Shown here piece after piece: positions 11,453 through 24,600 of a DNA stretch of 64,000 nucleotides. Every line of letters begins with the position of its first letter. Positions within the stretch are counted from its first letter, which is position 1. The stretch comes from Rhabdornis inornatus. Its lineage: Eukaryota > Chordata > Aves > Passeriformes > Rhabdornithidae. Location: NCBI GenBank assembly GCA_013397075.1, contig VWZS01000184.1:186001-250000 (forward strand), read 5' to 3'. The notes beneath the pieces were generated by a model. It ran no database searches and was not told where the DNA came from. It worked only from the letters and a program-made list of their open reading frames with translations. A program made the position numbers and the translations under genes.

Positions 11453-14068
11453 AAGCCTTCAAACAGCACAATCCCCACAATTTGGGAAAGGGTGCTGTTG
11501 TTTTAATAAGCTTCTTGAGCCAGAAATATGTATGAATGAAACTTCTACCTTCTTTAGAACTAATCAACCCTGTCCTCTGTGTGTGTAGATATCTACAGTA
11601 TTCTGTGCTGCCAAATGTTATTATGTGGTCTTTGTTTATACATCCAGTTTTTCAGCAATGTGATCACAATGTCCATTATTTTTAGTAATGAGTAGGGATA
11701 TACATTTACTGTTCTTGGATTAGCCCTGTGTAACTGGGAGAACTTTGAGACTTGTGCATAATGAAAGCAGATAGCAACCTATGGGAAACTAGACCACCAT
11801 TTTTTACTCCCTTTAGTATTTGAGTGTGGGTAAGGGAGGCTTTGGGATGGCAGTCTCCCTTTAGAATTTTGTGTAAATACTCACACTTTCTAATGTGGTT
11901 ATGTGACCTCCTTTAGAAGCAAGTGTATAGGAGGGGTTGTTTCCTTTTTTTTTTAATTGTGGGAGAATCTGAGAATGTGCTGCTTACAAAAGGTGAGGAA
12001 TTGCTTTTGAGCTATATCTAGGCATCCATATAGCCTAACAGACAGCTTTTTCAGCACTGTTAAACTGACTGCAGGGCTGCTGCCTGTTCAGCTTTAGGAT
12101 TTTTAGCAAAGAGGTTGTACTTTTTGCCTAACAGCTTGCATGTCTAGGATGAAATATAGCCCTTGTTTGATGCCCGTTAGCCCCAGCAGTCCTGGGAATA
12201 AGACAGTTTAGGACAAAGAATTGCTGGCTTAGTGAGAAGCAAGAGGAAGATAAGATATTCACAGGAAGAGCTTGCAGAATTTTAAGGGGAGACTATAAGG
12301 GCTGTGTGAAGAAAGCACAAGTGACATGATGATACATATAAACTCCCTCTCTTCCATGAAAAGACCATGACTCTCCTTGGATAGAAGTACAGTATTTACC
12401 CTGATGTGAATATTGCTCAGTGTCTAAAGGAACATAACTCACCCCCTTCAAAGAATAGGAGCAGATATCCATCCCTGTGGGCTTTGTGCCTTGAATTGGA
12501 TTTATGGTTACACAGGTGAAGGTCCATTAGGGAGGAAGATTTAAAAAACTTTTGAACATGGCTCATTTGTGACCTAATAAAGATTTAAATAGTGGTGGGT
12601 AGAGGTGAGGCTTTGACACATCACCTCATTATTCTGTCATCTTTAAAAGATGGTGTAAGGCTTCCTCAGTATGAAATGAACAATGTTGTTTAAACATTAT
12701 TTTAATGGCAGTCAAACAAAGCACTTTAAAAATGTGCAATGTTAATTTGGTGAATAAATCAGCACAGCAGAAGTTAAATGAAATTTTGTTTCTTGTGTTC
12801 ATTAAAAATAATAAAAGAAGGCAACAGAGCTCTTCTTCCTAAAAAGTAATGAATGTACCCTATGAAATGAAATATTTTAAAATATTTTATCACATCAGGC
12901 AAAGAGGTACCAGGGAACACAAGACTTGGGGAGGGAGGGAATGCAAGCTGGAACCGAGTTTTACAGGGTTTTTGTTTAAAGCGCACATGAAGTAGCACTG
13001 ACTGCTACTCCTTATTTTTAAATAATTTGTTATGGTGGTGTTTGTGTAGCACTTGAGACCAGGTGGGTCTGGAGCACATTATCTGTCAGTACTGTGTGCA
13101 TCATGCCAACTGAGGGGCAGTTAAAGGGCATTTTCTGCCCTTCCAGTAATTCCCAATGCACCAAACCCCCATATTTGTGGTAGTGAGGACTTAGTACTGT
13201 TATCTGTGCTTGTTGTCAAGAACACAAAAAGGATGGCCTTGTTATACCCTAGTTGCAAGGAACTTTCCTATAGCCAACATCTAAGATTATACTGTTGAGC
13301 ACACAGGCTGCCTGAATTTGGGGAATACAGTGATGTGAGAGAAACACTTTGCCAGCCTTGGCTACTGATGTGTTTAGTATTAATTGGCAAAAACAACTGG
13401 GTAAAAGAAGGTCATGCCTTGGTTCCTGGCTTCCACAACACAATGATGCAGGCATAGTTACAGGTATTGTACACAGGTAGAATATCTGCCACTGAAATTC
13501 AATTACGTCTGCCTGTGAACTGCAGTATAAGGTCAAAATTAAAATAATCTTATTTACAGCTGTATGACAATGTAGTATTGAATGTGAGTGTACTTGGGAC
13601 AGTGCAGTTGGAGGATAAATTATTTAACCTTAGCTCTCTTCACTGCAAAGTTACTGATCTGATGCATTGATACATTTAAAATCATAATGTCTTTTCTGAT
13701 AATAGCAATTCTAATGAGTGTTAACTTTTCTTTTTAGCAAATAATACCTTTTACAATGCCTGATAGCAAGCACAAACAATAATTAAAGACAGTGTTTGTA
13801 AGAAACTTAAAAATATCTTTGTCTAGATTGGATTGTGGTTGGATTCCAGCATAATATCCTCATGTCAGTAAAGTCTACATCAGTTTAGCACAGAATAATC
13901 AAAGCTGTCTTCATAGCAAAAGCTGGGATTCTTCAACAAAAGACATACTTGAATTCTCACACATCAGTTGTGTTGATTGCACTTGTGATAGTTTAGCAAT
14001 TTCTGGATATAAAAACTGTGATTAAAAAAATGTTTTTAGTTAATAAATAACTTCTGTGAAAGCACTGG
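11453..14068 (+). other. ALDH5A1: ALDH5A1 3' UTR (inferred)
   Basis: Non-coding AT-rich sequence between the stop codon and the best polyadenylation site. An internal AATAAA at 12576-12581 could give a shorter form. The extent is inferred from signals only. Confidence 0.55.
14042..14047 (+). terminator. polyadenylation signal of ALDH5A1
   Basis: AATAAA followed 15-20 nt later by a CA (GCACTGGA) and then a GT-rich element (TTGTGTGGTTT), the textbook arrangement of a vertebrate cleavage site. Cleavage would fall near 14065. Confidence 0.6.
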
Positions 14069-15645
14069 ATTGTGTGGTTTATTACCTTATTCAATCCTGA
14101 ATTGACAAATTGACAGCAGCCACATTAAGTTCACATCTCAAATTTGCACAGAAGATTTTGTTCTGACAGCTTTATCACTGGAAAAGACACCACTTCTTTG
14201 CATCCACATGTTCATACAGTGTAAGATTTTTGTACCCCCAATTACAGTCCCTTGAATCTAAATCAAATACATGAGACTACTTGGGCATAATAATATGCCA
14301 TTGGTCATTTTGTATGCCAGTCTTTTATGCTGAATCAAACATTTTGTCACAAAATAGATCAGAGTGTCTTCCCTGCTTTTGTAATGTGATTACTTGCATA
14401 ATTCTTTATTTCATTAAGCTTTAAAATAGAGTTTTGGGAGCTCTTTTATTTCTATTTATTTAATACAGTCTTGAAGTCTGAGAAGCTGTCTTTTAATTTC
14501 CAACTTGACACAGTCATGGCCAATTTCCATTTTATTTTCTTAAATTACTCTTTAAACAGCTGTTTCACACACATACATACATACTCACCCCCACGCACCC
14601 CCACTGCCTGTCTTCTCGGTGTAACAAGCTCTCAAGAAACTGTGTTTACTTGTTCAACCAGATATTAACAATTTAGCTATCTTAAAGATTCAAGTATGGT
14701 GTTCAGAAGCTCTTAAGTTACATTTTAGCACTTGTTTAAAGGGCTTCCAGGTCAAAACTTCCTGCTTAGGTCCTTCCAAGCAGAACCACGAGAAGTTGGT
14801 GGTTTAGTCACTTTATCAGTGAGTGCCAAAGCTGCTTAGCACAACTGGCTGAAGTTGTTTTGGAATCATGCCAATTATTTTCTGTTGCACCGCGTACTGA
14901 CAGGGATGAGGGAAGGCTACTGCTATTACCAAAAATGTGCAGTGCAATAACAAAGGGGCAGATTCCATCCTTCAACAAAGGACACATGTATCTCATCAGC
15001 TCATCCAGCTGACAGTATTCCCTTGCAGTCCAGTGGCAATGCTTTGAGGTTCCACCTAGACTGTGGCACCATGTATCCAAACAGGCTTAAAAAGTTGCTT
15101 TCATGGTGTATGATTTTTTCCTTACAGAAAGACACTTACCTCATAGCACCTTTTATAATAATTATTCAGCACAAACTTAATACACAATGATGGAAGGATT
15201 TTTCTTTTCCAGTTCAGAAACAAGCAGCATAACCTACCCCTCTCTAACAGCATATTTTGGGTTATATTGCACACCTGTAACTGATTACTGCTAAGCAGCT
15301 GACTCAAGGATGGAATCTGTTCTAGAATAAGCCACAACACCTGTGAAACCACCATACTTGGCATGACAGCTGGTGATTACTTACACACAGCTAATTAAAC
15401 CAAGTAAGGACAAGCACCACATGAAAACTTACTGTGGAGTGATTTCTTTTCTCCTGCTCTGTGATCTACTGAATTATGTCACCTCTCTAGTAAAAGATGC
15501 TTCTGTCAGTATCCAGGGAAGGAATCAGCTACTGCATTGCTTTTATGTTTGAGTGCAGACAAGCTACGGAAGACAACATGTCTATTAACCTGGCCTGACT
15601 GTTGGATCCAATACAGATTACCATGCTTAAAAGAGTACCTGACAA
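14069..15645. other. intergenic region between converging genes
   Basis: About 1.6 kb between the predicted 3' ends of ALDH5A1 and KIAA0319. I see no gene, repeat family or structured RNA in it. Confidence 0.5.
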
Positions 15646-15649
15646 GTTT

Positions 15650-18600
15650 CTAAAAGGAAAGACAAAACTTTATTAATAGTTACATAAATGTAGCAATTTC
15701 AGCTCAGAAATGGTTCCAATTACAATACAATAGCATTTGCAATAAATAACATTTTCTAGAAACAGATTCCTAATATAAATTCTGTAATAGCTCACTCATC
15801 CACCCACAGGGAGAAGTGCTTTCATACAGAGATAAAACACAGATGTGCAGCTCACCTGCACCTGATTCATAACCTGTGCAAAAATAATTTGCCTTTGTTG
15901 CCTCCTTCTTAAAATTTTATTTCTAAACTTTGTATTTCCCTCCTTTGCCTTGGGGGGTTAAGGATATAAAGGTACATTAAATGGGTTTTTCTTTGCTGCA
16001 GAAGTATGGGATTAGTATTCGTTAGGGATCCCTGACAAGCAATAACTGACATTAAGAAACTAATTCACCTGTATCCCGTTTCCCTTCTCCTGGAGGAATG
16101 TTTTCCTCTCTCAAACCTCATCTAAATGTCAGAAGATTACATTTACTGTTATTTTATTACTACTGTCCTGAAGCTCCACCTGACTACTGCTTGTAACTGG
16201 TATACTGGGGGGCAAAATTAGTTTCACTTGTGGTTAAAAGCAGGAATAGAACACTTGCCTAGGAACTCAATTACTTCAAGAACATGAGACTGTCTGAGGA
16301 AAGTTTGCACCAGAACAGAGAACACATGCATGCACTCTCTCACTGTTTCTCACAAGTTCCTTGCAAATGTGTTCACTTCTGTTTGCCCATAGGAGACCAA
16401 GGAAAGGAAAACTGACATCATACAAGCAAACAATTGACAGCACAAAACAAATGCTTGAACAGTACTTTTATCTCATGCATCTGACAGAGGGAGAGTAAGA
16501 CTTTACTAAAAGGACAGATTTGATAATCTATTCTTAGACACAAAACAAGAATAAACTTTCTTCCCCTATGCAAATAAACAATTGTCTGTAATTAGATATT
16601 TTGCATTTTGATTTGTTTTCTCTACTTAATATGACAGGTTGAACCATAGCACAGAGAATTTGGATGTGGATCTCAACAGATTTGCCAAGGTAAATTTTGT
16701 TTCATACTGCAGTATGATTTTGGTTAGGAAAATAAAATCCACAAGACAATTAATTACCGGTTTGCAGCCATGGCAGTTCCATGCTGTGTACGTACTGCAT
16801 TCAATACTACAATTGAGTACTGAATCTGTTTAATGCTTAGGAAGATTTCTTCCTATATACACTCCTTCCTTAAAATGCAAAGGCAGTCCTTTTACATAGC
16901 TGGACCATCCCTGCTTGTGCGTGTAAAACCACGAGGCAAATGAAAATCCAGTGCTTACACTTCAAGGCAACGAGGCACTGCAAGTATCACCACACTGTCT
17001 GCCTTCAACAAGAGGCACTATCTTAGCAGTGCCAAACTGAATTATTCTTTATTTTCAGAAGACTCTGAGCCACACAGGACAAGCTCTATCTGGTTCTCCT
17101 CTGCTATTCAGTGCAGATGAATCTTCTGGAAATAGCCCCATCCCTATTCTACAAATCAGCTGCCAGTACTATTTCTGTATGTGAAGGAGAACAGTGTGCA
17201 GAAGTAAACATGATGACTAAGAACCTGCTTGGAACCTATAATAACCCAAACCAAAGGGTTAGAATCCAAATTCTGCCACTGTGTTTGCACCGTTACAGCC
17301 AGTTTTCTGACCCTTTCATTCATAGTATGAACTGACATTCTGCAAGAAAGCAGTAGTTCTAGAAGAAAAAATCATACTGAATCAAGATACAAGGCTTGTT
17401 ATAGGCTCTCCTCAATTCCTGACACAAACATGCTTGGCCAAGTGACACAAACGTGATACCACAAATTCACAGAGCCAGAATTATTGCTTTCAGCTTCTGT
17501 GCAAGTGCCATATATTAAAAGCAAGCCTGCTCTTATGGTAAGAAGAAAAACTTCTCTTTCCAAGCAGGTGGAATAATCAAACTAGTAGAATCAGAAGCAG
17601 GTGAAAAATTTAAACTATATTAAAATTCAAAAACATAACTAAAATAGTTAGCAACAAAGATGTCAAAGTATCACCTAGAGAACTGAATTTACCAAACAAC
17701 TTCCACTTGCTAGGGCCTTATATAATGGGAAATTGGTCTAATACTTCTCATTTGTTAGAGTGAGAAACACTTGGCCAAATCATGCATACATTCTCATGGC
17801 CCACGAACTTACCAGAGATCCAAAGATCTGGGCTCACCAGTGTGCATCTGTGGACACGGGAATAGTCCTGGAAATTCTGCAGCATTAAGGAATGCAGGTT
17901 TATCATTCCTGGAGTTGTTTTACTAGAAAAACAATTTTTCATTTTGGTGGGGTTTGTTTGTTTGTTTTTAAAAAAGATATTTCAAATACCTTCAAAGAAG
18001 AACATCCTACGTTTCAGCACCGGCTTTAAAAACACAAAATAAAGCCAAAAGACATGTCACTAATTTCACAAATGCTACTGACTGCACTGACATATCCTAG
18101 AAGGTAAGCTTATAGATAAAGGCACACAGGAGACAGCATTTAGCAGAAGCATCAATGGCAGCACAGCACATACAAACTTGAAATTATTTAAGCAACTTAT
18201 TTGCTTGTTTAAAAATTTATGTTTTCAAGAGAATAATTCCTGCTAAAACATTCTGTGTAGTTGTTCATAATGGATTAAGCCCAACATTTGGATTTTAAAG
18301 GAAAGAAATAAATTACTATTTTGACTGGGCTTTAACTTTTTTCAGGAATGCTTTAAAGTGAACACTACTTTTATTATGTTAACACATAATAAATAAGTTC
18401 CTGGAACAGGAACCGAAAGACATCAGAAGCTGACCTTGCTTTTGTTGACCAAGTTATTTAAAAATATATATATACATGCACACTCTCAAGAAGAGGGAGA
18501 GTGTGATAAAGTAGGTTTGTTTCAAGAGATAGCCTGAACCCCCCATACACGGTGTTGAAACTTGGTTTCTGAAGAAAGCAAATCATACCATACATACTGC

Positions 18601-21600
18601 ACTTTGCTGGTGTGTATGGGAAAAACATAAGACAACACCTGTATTAGCCCTTTTTACCTCTTCACAGCCTCTCCCACCACACTGACTCCTGCAGCCACAC
18701 AAAGATCTCCAGAAAAATGCAGGGCTGGACATACAGTAAATACTTCTCAGTGCTGAATTAGCAGATTAGCAGCCTTAGGGGCTGTTGCTGACTGCAGTTG
18801 AGAATCAAAAGTATGAAGTAAGTTACAAGCATGACAGGTTGCTGCAACTTTTGACCACTGATTTCTTCCAGCCTAGACAGTTCTGATTGTTGCCCAAGTC
18901 CATTAACAAAAGAAGCACAGAAGCCACAGTGTTCAACCCAGATACTCTGTTGTGTCAGACTTCTAGGAAAGGATAGAGAAAGCCCCAAAATCCTCTACAT
19001 TATTCCTCACGATGGAAATGGGCTATGTCCCCTCCCCAACCCTTCTAAACTGCTCCCCTTGATCTCTATACTGCTCCATCCTCTGATAACAAGTTGTCTA
19101 CCACTGGATTAAAACAAATAAAACAAACAAACAAACAAAAACAAACAAACAAAAAAAACCCACACAACAACAAAACAAAACCCCAAAATATAAAAAAAAA
19201 CTCTCTTAAAAATGCTCCCAGATGAACGCTTTCTCCATCGAAACACCTAATTTCTCCATCTCAGCCCTAGACTTCAGTACATCAGTAGAGGACCCCCAGG
19301 AAAACCTGATGTCATGGCCAAACAGTACCACTGATACAGATGCCCTCACAAGTGAGCGTTCTGTATAGAAGTCAGGTCTTCAGTTAGGGATTTCAAAAGC
19401 AGTACTGGGGCCATGATTTCAAAGCCTAACATGCAGACTGTGAAGAAATTACCAGGTGAACAAGAATGTCAGAACTGTGATACTCCTTCCCTTGCCAAAG
19501 ACCTAAAAGGATCTCTTCAGGCCAACACATTCAGTCACTCGTGGCCAGAGAGAAAAAAGTCAATCTCATGTTCAAGCTAAAACATTGCTCAGTACTGACT
19601 ACCATGACAATGGAAGTACAATGAACCTCCTGCTCCACACAGGGTATTTGCCACAAACGTTTCCCTGCACAAGTGCCCAGCACATTCTTTAATTGAGCAC
19701 TTGATGCTGACAGATGAAAACTCAACTGAGGATTCAGTTTTAAAAGGTCCAGAGCTCCTCAAAGTGATCTAAAAAGGTTGTTTGGGGTGCTCAAAATGCT
19801 TCTCAAGGCACATCGCACCAAGTCCTTCCTGCTACAGTTTTCTGGATGGACATGGCAGAGACAAAGCAACTTGATCATTACAGAAGCAACCTAAGGCTGG
19901 CTTTCCCTGCAGACATCACACCTCCTATGTGAATACATCCATACATCATGTTACATTACAGCTGATCCAGTGCAACTGCTCTAGTTGTTAACTTTCTCTA
20001 AAAACAAGAATGTTTTCACCCAGTGAACACTACCCTAGAAAAGGAAGTCACAAGGTACAGCTGGATAAAGACAATGCACTAAAAATGCTCTTTGTGTTTC
20101 CATCTTAAACTGAAAATTAAGATGGAGCCTGTAGCCAAATATTGCTCTGTATAGTTGTAAGGAACTTCATCTATAATGGCTTTTGCTGCTGCAAATCACA
20201 CCACTTCTCAAAGAGAGCATTAGGAGCACATATGAGTCTGTACGTCATTGTTAGTTACCATAGTTTGTAGCAGAACAACTCTGGCTAGTTTTGTAGCAGT
20301 GATACAGAAAAAAAGGCCTTCTGAAGTTCAAGCATTCAGCACAGAACATGCAAGAAGTAAGATGTGCTTTTTCTTGTTCCTATAACAGTGACAAGAGGAG
20401 TTAGCTGACCATCTAATCCTTTCTCCCTCCTTCTGCCTTTCCCTACCTGTGCTAAAAATTTACCCTTTAATCTGCAATTAGTTGATATTTTAGGAACATT
20501 TCAGTTCTGGAAAAACAGACGTGGGACAACATGTTTCAGATGTGTCACATCAGTGTGTTCTGTGCTTTTACCCTCATTCAGTTATCTATCTTTGGAGCTG
20601 TAGTTGAAGGAAACTCCATTTCTGACAGATCCATTTATAAGTGTTCTAGAATTCTCTCTTTCAATCTTTTCTCTGCTGAAGATAGTGTCCTGATCACTGT
20701 CAAACTCTGACTCAGAGACCATCAGACTGGAGTTGTGTTCTGTACTTCTGTGTTTTATACCTGACAATAAAAAAGCAAAACAAACTCATTAGAAAGGATT
20801 GGGTTTTTAGTAATCTATGATGATCTTGTCCTCTGCTGTGATATGAAAGGGAAGTGAAAACATTGTCTGCAGTGCAATGTAACAGCATACACCAATACAA
20901 AAACCGGCTTAAGAATTATCATATACCATTTAAGATACTCTTACGACTTCATTGCAGTCCCAGCAGTTTATGACTCTGAAATGTGAATATATGTATTTAA
21001 ATTTAAATGTACTTAAACAACTACATTATCTTAGTATACACCCAATGTATTTTTAATATCTTGAATCTGGAAATCAGTCTGTCCACTCAACGACCTTATT
21101 ATCATGAGGGGCAATGAAAGGTCGTGTTTTCTACAGAAACATTATCTCTGTCTTTCTAGGAGAGCAATTTCTCAGAATGATTTTGTTTCCTTGGATTTGA
21201 ACATTTCCCCTGCTAAAAACTGAAAGTCAGGTAAATTAAAAGATATGTACACAGCAGCTGAAATCTACTGATGTCTAACAGGGCACTGATGGGTCAGGAG
21301 GGAACTGCTGCACAGCAACAAAAACAGCTCCAAATTAAAGCATGTGCAGAGGAGGAGGACTTACATGGAGGAAATCTGTGGGGCAATTCAATGTTCTAAA
21401 TTAAGATAAACTCAGAAGCTCAGAGCAGAGGCTGAGCCCAAGGCTTTATTAAAGAAATTAACTGATTCTCCCCCAACCACTTCACTGTCTGTTTGTCTCT
21501 GCCATTCCCAAACTTGTAGGCCTGCTTCTGGGCCCCTCCTGCCTACAGGTATCAATCCAGACACATTGGCTGCACACTTGGTGGGTGAGTTCCCAGGCTG

Positions 21601-24600
21601 CCATATAGCACGTACCATATTTGGGCCGTAGCTCCATTCTCTCTTGTTCGTCTATGTTATCTAGGATGGTATATTTTGTTTTCTTTCTTATCTTTGTCCT
21701 CTTCCTGCTAAAAAAAATAGTAACCAAAAAAAACATTTAATTCTCATGTACACACATAAATCTCCCCTCCCTTCCTTTTCATATACATACCCCAATATAG
21801 AGAATGTCATTGTACTTTTTCACCTCCACTGAAAAATACTTCCAGTTTATACCTGAATAAGGCAGTTGTACAATATGGACAAAACAGAATAGTTAATTTT
21901 CACTGATACAGAAAGATGAAGAAAGCGAGGCAGATTGATTTGCTCTCCTAAGCCACTGTTTGCTCAATTTCAACATAGTAACTACATTTGCTAATTCATG
22001 TGCCCCTGCAGTTCACAGTGGAGAAGCAACCTTACTGCTCAGCCAGCATTAGAGTAACAGCCAGCCTTGGCCTCCCCTCCATGATCTCCCGTAGAATTCA
22101 TCTGGCAACTCAAAGTTTTTACAACCTCCAAATCTCCAGCCAAACCTTGAGTCTACACTGTCTTTTTCACATAGTTTGCACAAGGCAAAAGGAATCTCTT
22201 GACATTGTTGTAATGTGCTATAAACCATACTGTAATTCCCTCCTCTTTTTCACATGGATCTGTATTAATCAGCCCTCATTCTGAGGCACAAGCCATATGA
22301 GGACAAAGGAAAGAAGCAGCTGAACTCATAAAAAAATCCCTCAAATAATCATCCAATACACACAAGCCTGTGCAGCTCCACCCCACATTGTGGGAGTGGA
22401 ATGGCACACACTTTACTATTTAAAGTTTTCTACTAACAGCACTGTTCCTTCAACCATAAAAATAAAATTGGTATCGACTCCTACACATTCTTTACATTCT
22501 GCAAAGACACCCTAGAAAAAGATGAAAATCCAGAAAGATTTTGATGGCATTTTATTTTTGCTAACACCCGAACAAGCTATCTATTTGCTGAGCTGTTAGA
22601 GCTGCAGCAAAAACACTTGCTCTAGTGACAGAATTTGCAGAGGCTTGTCACTTGAAAGAGAATTTCTTATCAGCTCACTAGAAAAGACTGGAGGGGAGGC
22701 AGGGAGGGAAATGACATTCAGTAGTACCAATGCTCCTGTTTAAGGAAAGAGAAAGCAAGAAATCGGCATGACTGAAATCACTAGAGTACTCCTTGCCTAT
22801 AAGCCACATGCAGCCCAGCCAACCACCCTTGCTGTCCAAGACAGAAACCAGACTGGGAGCAGATCCTTTCCCATGGCCTAGAACATTCCTACATCAGTGA
22901 CCATCAGGGCATGTTTCTTTTTTCTTAGGATGGAGTATCTGCAGGACTCAGTAGGAGAGTGAAGATCTGCAGCATATTCTCAGCATTTTAACATTAATTA
23001 TCACTTAATGTGAAGGATTCTGCAACATTAACTTTTTGGTTTTCATAATGCAGAAGAGCACAGACACACAAATGGATACTCCTTTTTTTCAAAAGAAGTG
23101 TATGTCTACAGAAACAGCTGCAGGAAGCTCCTCACATGTCCAAAATGAGCTCAGCAGTTTAGTGCTATGGACTGGACTGAAACGTGGCAGTTGTGTGCAA
23201 TTTTTGCTTACACCCCATCAAAAAGAAACACAAATCATGTACCTTTTACAGCAGCAGATGCAGAACCAGGCAAGCCCTACCATGACCACGATCAGAATAA
23301 AAACAGATACAGTCACATAGAGTATACTCCACTCTGAAAAAAGAAACACAACAGTGCTTTGTAAGGTCATATGAACAGAATTAACTTCTAATACAATGCT
23401 ATTAAAATAACCAATCCTGAGGAATGGGGAGTGGCAACAGGAACGTAGGAAAACTCAGCAGCAACATATTCTTAGATGAATTCCTAAAAATCCTTAAGCT
23501 TTAAGAATAGAAATGCACATTAGAAAATTTTCTTCCTCTCAAATACCTTTTACCATCCCAAGATATCTGAAGCCTATATGGGAACTGACAGTCCTGCAAA
23601 GCATCATTGTTACCACCTCAGTTATCCTTCCCTAACCGAAATAAACAGAGGCATCCTGGGTCTGGCACTTCAGTGCTTCAAAAGAGGAACTGATTAGAGG
23701 TAGATCCTTCTACCTGTACATTTATATTTATAAATCCAGGAAAACTGGAAAAGATACAGAGAAATAATTTGAACTCCAACATGTGTATACTCACAGTTGC
23801 CAGTGTTATCAGGTTGTAAAGGTCAGTATTGGTCAGTCTGGAACACTGATGTTTTCTTTGCTTAGATCAGCTCATACTTCTGGCACAGAAGCATCAACCA
23901 CCCATTCAGAGAAATTGAAATTGCTGCCTTTTTTCCAGCTTTGCAACAGTCCTACTCAAAAGCTTTGCAATGCCCATGTTATTCAACAACCCCTCCAACT
24001 GGCCCCAAATTCTTGCACAATCTCTCTCCCATGACCAATTTTTCACATTTTTTTCATCAAATAATGATTTTCTTTAAAACTTAGGCTACTGCTGTCAAGA
24101 CATCATTTCAAGAAATTATTCAAATATCTGTCTATAGAAAGGTATTGTTGGGCTGGAAAACAGACTGTTTTAGTCTTCCTTCAGCATCTACCTCTTTATT
24201 CCCTATTCTGAGAACAAATAATCAACAGTCTCACATGACAAGTTACCAAGTTACTCTTGAAAGACATCCCTCAACACCCAAACTCACCACAGTTACTCTC
24301 TCCATCATTTAGATAACGATGAATCAGGTTTTCCATCCACAGCTGGTAGCAAATGCAGCGCTTTGTTATGGGGTCACAGTGCCCATGTCCAGAGCATTTC
24401 AACAGACAGGCTAAGAACAGGACCAAACACAGGGTCAGTTGTATAAATGGACAACTTGTCACACATCTTCTTAATGTTAGACTAGATTGGTGGCAAAGCA
24501 TCTGGCTCACAACACTGTGGTATGTTTTGAGACTCCCTTTCCTTTGGGGTTATGTGCCAAACAGATCTAGAGTCTAGCAGACTGCTGGCTGTGAGGAGAA

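Larger units (their letters stand above)
15650..20581 (-). other. KIAA0319: KIAA0319 3' UTR (inferred)
   Basis: About 4.9 kb between the stop codon and the most distal good poly(A) signal. It includes an A/C-rich tract at 19111-19200. Internal AATAAA-type signals on the minus strand (for example near 18370) might give shorter 3' ends. Confidence 0.5.
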
